This document shows, piece after piece, positions 4,213-7,027 of a DNA stretch of 7,027 nt. Both the position numbers and the translations under genes were made by a program. The DNA comes from an uncultured Neisseria sp. (GTDB taxonomy: Bacteria; Pseudomonadota; Gammaproteobacteria; Burkholderiales; Neisseriaceae), in assembly GCA_947097615.1 (NCBI GenBank), contig CAMURX010000087.1, positions 1 to 7,027 of the forward strand, read 5' to 3'. Numbering within the stretch: the stretch's first letter is position 1; the number at the start of each line of letters is the position of its first letter. The notes under the pieces were generated by a model, which worked only from the letters and a program-made list of their open reading frames with translations, did no database searches and was not told where the DNA came from.

Positions 4213-5802
4213 TTATCCGCCGGACGCGGAGGGCTCGGATTCGGTCTGCGCTTCGGCATCGGCGCCGTCGGCCAAATCGTCGAACTCCGGTTCGGCTTCA
4301 AACACTTTGCCGTTGAGTTTCATGCGGCCTTGGGCGATGTCGATGTGGGTGGCGATGTTGCCGCTGTCGTCGAGCGTGAGGAATCCTTGTCCCGCCATGT
4401 TGCGTACGGTGCTCTGCACCATCAGGCGCAGAGTTTCGTCGATGTCGTCGACGGCTGCCGTGCCTTCCGCTTCGTCTTCGGGGTTGACGGTAAACAGGCT
4501 GCGCGCCTGGCTGACGGCCATGTTTTCCAAAAGCGGCTCGGGCACGTTGAAACGGAATTCGGCCTGCGTTTTTTTCAGCATGGCGGCAAAGTCGTCCAAA
4601 TCGCCGCGCGTGAGGCCGTTGAAGGCGATTTGGCCGTCGGCGTGGATTTTGCCCTGCGGCAGGGCGAAGTCGAAGGTGCGGATTTTGATAACGGGGTTTC
4701 CTGTGAAGAGGCCGGAGGCTTCATTACGGGCGGTGTGCAGCAGGGCGGTGCGGATGTCGTCTTCGCTCATGTTTCTCGAGGCGATTTCGGCCAGCTTGCG
4801 TTTGACGGCCAGCAGCGAGGCGGCTTCGAGATGTTCGGCGGCAACGTTGATGTCGAGCGGGCCGTAGGTGTCGTTGCCGTAGGCGAGTTTGTCGAAGCGG
4901 AAGCGGCCTTCGCTGCTTGCCCAGCCGCCCTCTTCGTTCATGGTGGTGTCAAAACGCAGGTTTTCCAAGGTGATTTTGGACGGAGGAACGGTGCCGGTAG
5001 GGTTGATGAAAGCGCCTATCTGCAAATCGGTGACGAGATTGACCAGCTCGTTGAGCTTGATGTTGTAGTCCAAGCCTTCCTGCCATTGCAAGGCTAGGCG
5101 GTCGAGTTTGAAACTGCTGCTGCCGACGGCGAGTTTGCTCGGGCTGTCGTAGGTGTCGCTGCCGATGTGCAGATTTTCCAGCACGATGTCGCCTTTGTCG
5201 GCCAGTTTGACGTGCAGGCCGGGGGCGGTGTAGCCGCTTTTGTAGCTCTGCCAGCCCGAGGTGTAGTCGGTCTGCCCTTCCAAGCCTTTCCAATTGAGGG
5301 CGATGCCGGAGAGTTCGTCGTAATCGAAAGCGGGGATGCTGAGGTTCAGACGGCCTGAGCCGCCAAAACCGATGGTGTTGGTTAAGGAAACGGGGGTTTT
5401 GTCGCCGAAAAAGCGTTTCAGCACTTTTTCCGATTCGGCGCGGTAGCGAAATTCGCTTTCCACTTTGGCGGCGGCAAAACCACCCGCAAACGGGCCGTGC
5501 TGAATACGGTTGACGACGGTAACCGGCTCGGAAAGCACGGTTTTCAGGTTGTCGGGCAGATAGGCGGCGGCATTGTTGAGCAGCGTCGGTTTGAGGCGCA
5601 CCTGCATCGTTTCGGTGGAGGAAAACCAGCCGCGCTCGTATATGCGCGATTCAACGGTGACAAAACTGCTTTCCTGCAACAGACGGTATTGCCCGTCCAG
5701 CACCGTTTCCGCCTGTTTGCCGAAATAATAGGGCAGCCCGCCGACCACTGCGGCCGCCGCCGCGGCAAGCCCCGCCAAACCCGCAACCAGTTTTTTCTTC
5801 AT
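4213..5802 (-). CDS. YdgA family (DUF945) membrane-anchored protein
   Basis: A 529-residue protein starting MKKKLVAGLAGL, with three lysines and then one hydrophobic, alanine-rich segment (about residues 5-24). It is therefore probably anchored in the inner membrane with the rest in the periplasm. The body has family-typical YdgA/DUF945 features: LPYYFGKQAE after the membrane segment, a YERGWFSST segment, an RIQHGPFAGG segment, and a long run of beta-strand-rich repeats ending with HIDIAQGRMKLNGK. The length is near that of E. coli YdgA (about 500). The C-terminus is an acidic tail (EFDDLADGADAEAQTESEPS). The function of the family is poorly known. The frame is open upstream to an ATG at 5847, but the 15 added residues would put a non-standard sequence before the signal, so 5802 is preferred; neither start has a clear ribosome site. 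It is divergent from the DUF3460 gene. Confidence 0.85.
   Translation of the reverse strand: MKKKLVAGLAGLAAAAAAVVGGLPYYFGKQAETVLDGQYRLLQESSFVTVESRIYERGWFSSTETMQVRLKPTLLNNAAAYLPDNLKTVLSEPVTVVNRIQHGPFAGGFAAAKVESEFRYRAESEKVLKRFFGDKTPVSLTNTIGFGGSGRLNLSIPAFDYDELSGIALNWKGLEGQTDYTSGWQSYKSGYTAPGLHVKLADKGDIVLENLHIGSDTYDSPSKLAVGSSSFKLDRLALQWQEGLDYNIKLNELVNLVTDLQIGAFINPTGTVPPSKITLENLRFDTTMNEEGGWASSEGRFRFDKLAYGNDTYGPLDINVAAEHLEAASLLAVKRKLAEIASRNMSEDDIRTALLHTARNEASGLFTGNPVIKIRTFDFALPQGKIHADGQIAFNGLTRGDLDDFAAMLKKTQAEFRFNVPEPLLENMAVSQARSLFTVNPEDEAEGTAAVDDIDETLRLMVQSTVRNMAGQGFLTLDDSGNIATHIDIAQGRMKLNGKVFEAEPEFDDLADGADAEAQTESEPSASGG
5345..5356 (-). repeat. DNA uptake sequence inside the YdgA-like gene
   Basis: Perfect AGGCCGTCTGAA on the coding strand, encoding part of GRLNL. 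Confidence 0.9.
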
Positions 5803-5863
5803 CGTGACGCAATGCCTGAAATTTAAAGGCAGCAAGCATAGCACCATTTGCCCGCTTTGTCTT

Positions 5864-5875
5864 TTCAGACGGCCT
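5864..5875 (-). repeat. DNA uptake sequence in the divergent intergenic region
   Basis: Perfect AGGCCGTCTGAA on the minus strand, unpaired, between the YdgA-like gene and the DUF3460 gene. Confidence 0.9.
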
Positions 5876-5917
5876 TTCGCACTGGGAAAAAGCCCTTCGT
5901 CAGCCGCCGCTTTCCGC

Positions 5918-5923
5918 TATAAT
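5918..5923 (+). promoter_or_regulatory. -10 box of the DUF3460 / methyltransferase operon
   Basis: A perfect TATAAT lies 27 bases upstream of the DUF3460 ATG. The -35 region 17 bases upstream (CTTCGT, 5895-5900) is poor. Transcription would start near 5930, leaving a leader of about 20 bases that carries the AGGAGA ribosome site. Confidence 0.6.
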
Positions 5924-5950
5924 GCCGCCCTTTCCAACAGGAGAAAAACC

Positions 5951-6139
5951 ATGTACGACTACCAATCCGACGCCACCAAATTCCTCAACGAATACATAGA
6001 AAAACACCCCGAAGAAGCCGAACGCCGTCTGAAAAACCGCAGCCTCTTATGGGATGTCGAACTCAATCCCGAGGAAGAAAAAGACTTTGCCGCCGCCAAA
6101 GTGGCGAAAAAACCCTACACCTATTATTCCTACGACTAA
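5951..6139 (+). CDS. DUF3460 family small protein
   Basis: A 62-residue, highly charged protein beginning MYDYQSDATKFLNEYIEKHP, with EEAERRLKNRSLLWD in the middle and KVAKKPYTYYSYD at the end. This matches the small DUF3460 family found in beta-proteobacteria: N-terminal Y-x-S-x-x-T-x-F-L, central R-x-LLWD and C-terminal KPYxYY. No membrane segment or signal is present, so it is cytoplasmic. The function is unknown. A good AGGAGA ribosome site sits 7 bases before the ATG, and this start is preferred to in-frame upstream codons, which would pass through the promoter. The O-methyltransferase gene follows 9 bases after the stop and is probably co-transcribed. Confidence 0.85.
   Translation: MYDYQSDATKFLNEYIEKHPEEAERRLKNRSLLWDVELNPEEEKDFAAAKVAKKPYTYYSYD
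6022..6033 (+). repeat. DUS 10-mer core inside the DUF3460 gene
   Basis: ACGCCGTCTGAA keeps the 10-base core GCCGTCTGAA (6024-6033) but has C instead of G at the second position of the AG dialect. It encodes part of RRLK. Confidence 0.7.
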
Positions 6140-6148
6140 TCCCGCCGC

Positions 6149-6835
6149 ATGAGCATCCGCGCCACTGCCGCCACACCCGGGCTTCTCGCCTACCTGCGCG
6201 GCATCAACCCCGCCGAACACCCCGCCCTCGCCCGCTTGCGCGAACGCACCGCGCAGCACCGCATGGGCAAAATGGCCGTCGCCCCCGAGCAGGCGGCCGT
6301 TTTGGCTTGGCTCGCGCGTCTCACAGGCGCGGAAAACTATCTGGAAATCGGCGTTTTCACCGGTTACAGCAGTACCGCCGTCGCCCTCGCCCTGCCCGAA
6401 CACGGCCGCGTCACCGCCTGCGACATCAACGCCGCCTACACCGAATACGCGCGAGAGGCTTGGCAGGAAGCGGGCGTAGCACACAAAATCAGCCTGCACC
6501 TGCAACCGGCAATCTTCACCCTCGACGAACTCCTCGCCGCCGGACGCGCCGACAGCTACGATCTTGCCTTTATCGACGCCGACAAAGCCCCCACCCCGCA
6601 TTACTACGAACGCTGCCTGCGCCTCGTGCGTCCCGGCGGCATCATCGCCATCGACAACCTCCTGCTCGGCGGCCGCGTCACCGAACAGGCACGGGAAGAC
6701 GACCCACCCGCCCTGCCCGTCATCCGCGCCTTCAACGCCGCCCTGCCGCACGATGCCCGCATAGAACCCCTCACCCTGCCCCTGGGCGACGGCCTCACCC
6801 TGCTGCGCAAACGCCCGCACCCCGAGGCCGTCTGA
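6149..6835 (+). CDS. Class I SAM-dependent O-methyltransferase (methyltransferase family 3)
   Basis: The 228-residue protein has the motif order of the caffeoyl-CoA / catechol O-methyltransferase family. It shows KMAVAPEQAAVL (41-52), the SAM-binding loop YLEIGVFTGYSS (64-75), the acidic ribose-binding end of strand 2 (VTACDIN, 88-94), FIDADK (141-146) and RPGGIIAIDNLLLGG (161-175). D142, D169 and N170 are the expected divalent-metal ligands. It is about the usual family length and cytoplasmic. The natural methyl acceptor cannot be told from sequence. The start codon follows the DUF3460 stop by 9 bases and has no good ribosome site, which suggests translational coupling. The stop codon lies within a DUS. 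A lipoprotein gene follows after 18 bases. Confidence 0.9.
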   Translation: MSIRATAATPGLLAYLRGINPAEHPALARLRERTAQHRMGKMAVAPEQAAVLAWLARLTGAENYLEIGVFTGYSSTAVALALPEHGRVTACDINAAYTEYAREAWQEAGVAHKISLHLQPAIFTLDELLAAGRADSYDLAFIDADKAPTPHYYERCLRLVRPGGIIAIDNLLLGGRVTEQAREDDPPALPVIRAFNAALPHDARIEPLTLPLGDGLTLLRKRPHPEAV

Positions 6836-6836
6836 A
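6825..6836 (+). repeat. DNA uptake sequence containing the methyltransferase stop codon
   Basis: Perfect AGGCCGTCTGAA on the plus strand; in the reading frame it supplies GCC GTC TGA, so the uptake sequence sets the last residues and the stop. It is unpaired. Confidence 0.9.
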
Positions 6837-6853
6837 AAAACGCCGCACGACAT

Positions 6854-7027
6854 ATGAAACTCCCCTTCCCTGCCGCCATCCTCCTGCTTACCGCCTGCGC
6901 CGCCGCGCCCCAAAACGGCAATACGCCCGCTGCCGAAACCGCATCCGCAGAAACCGCCGTCCCCTACCCTGCACCCGACCTGCAAAGCCAGATCGACAGC
7001 CTCGGCACGGAAATCGCCCGCCTCAAC
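6854..7027 (+). CDS. Putative lipoprotein, N-terminal part, cut by window edge
   Basis: The open frame gives 58 residues and runs off the window. MKLPFPAAILLLTAC is a short lipoprotein signal with lipobox LLTAC; C15 would be the lipidated residue. It is followed by an alanine- and threonine-rich linker (residues 16-40), then DLQSQIDSLGTEIARLN (42-58), which looks like the start of a coiled coil. The protein is probably anchored in the outer or inner membrane facing the periplasm. The ATG is 18 bases after the methyltransferase stop, with no strong ribosome site. The family cannot be told from this part. Confidence 0.75.
   Translation, partial: MKLPFPAAILLLTACAAAPQNGNTPAAETASAETAVPYPAPDLQSQIDSLGTEIARLN

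Noticed and set aside
4147..5097. Plus-strand frame of 316 codons opposite the YdgA-like gene
   Set aside because: It begins inside the terminator region, has shadow-type composition, and opposes a gene with signal sequence, family motifs and terminator.
5803..5847. Upstream extension of the YdgA-like gene to an ATG at 5847
   Set aside because: The extension adds 15 residues before a standard positively charged signal anchor, and no ribosome site precedes it.
6047..6985. Minus-strand frame of 312 codons at the right end
   Set aside because: It is antisense to three plus-strand genes, glycine-rich and without motifs. The plus-strand methyltransferase motifs are unambiguous.
1..7027. CRISPR array, tRNA or rRNA genes
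   Set aside because: The only repeats are DUS copies at irregular spacing and the short elements described. I saw no cloverleaf or rRNA-like sequence.

Overview
The window comes from a Neisseria or a very close relative. The main evidence is twelve perfect copies, on both strands, of the 12-mer AGGCCGTCTGAA, which is the AG-type dialect of the neisserial DNA uptake sequence (DUS), plus two copies matching only the 10-base core. The genes are GC-rich, promoters sit in short AT-rich islands, and DUS pairs form hairpins at gene ends. I cannot name the species. The AG dialect argues against N. meningitidis and N. gonorrhoeae, which mainly use ATGCCGTCTGAA.

Layout. Positions 1-173 hold the 5' part of a decayed transposase gene on the minus strand: a zinc-ribbon N-terminus broken by an in-frame TAG and cut by the window edge. 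Positions 174-511 carry no convincing gene. They hold a small inverted repeat, a stretch resembling half of a Correia repeat element, one DUS, and a DUS inverted pair. Positions 512-2975, minus strand, hold a two-gene unit: a natural fusion of a HutW/ChuW-type radical SAM enzyme with a HutX/ChuX-type heme carrier, then, one base later, a Rossmann-fold reductase resembling ChuY. Together these match the chuW-chuX-chuY set that opens and reduces heme without oxygen in enterobacteria. The AT-rich region upstream (2976-3191) has a perfect FNR half-site palindrome, TTGATTTATATCAA, placed about 40 bases upstream of the likely transcription start, so induction without oxygen is a coherent prediction. 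A weaker Fur-like site overlaps the start codon.

Positions 3192-3989 (minus) encode a YgiD-like extradiol ring-cleavage dioxygenase. Positions 4213-5802 (minus) encode a YdgA/DUF945 membrane-anchored protein, followed by a clear intrinsic terminator. From a divergent promoter at about 5918, the plus strand carries a DUF3460 small protein, a class I O-methyltransferase whose stop codon lies inside a DUS, and the start of a lipoprotein gene that runs off the right edge.

The most interesting part is the heme unit. It combines an O2-independent heme-opening enzyme, its heme carrier and a tetrapyrrole reductase in one transcript under a probable anaerobic activator. The internal start of the carrier domain still has a strong ribosome binding site, so separate HutX may also be made.
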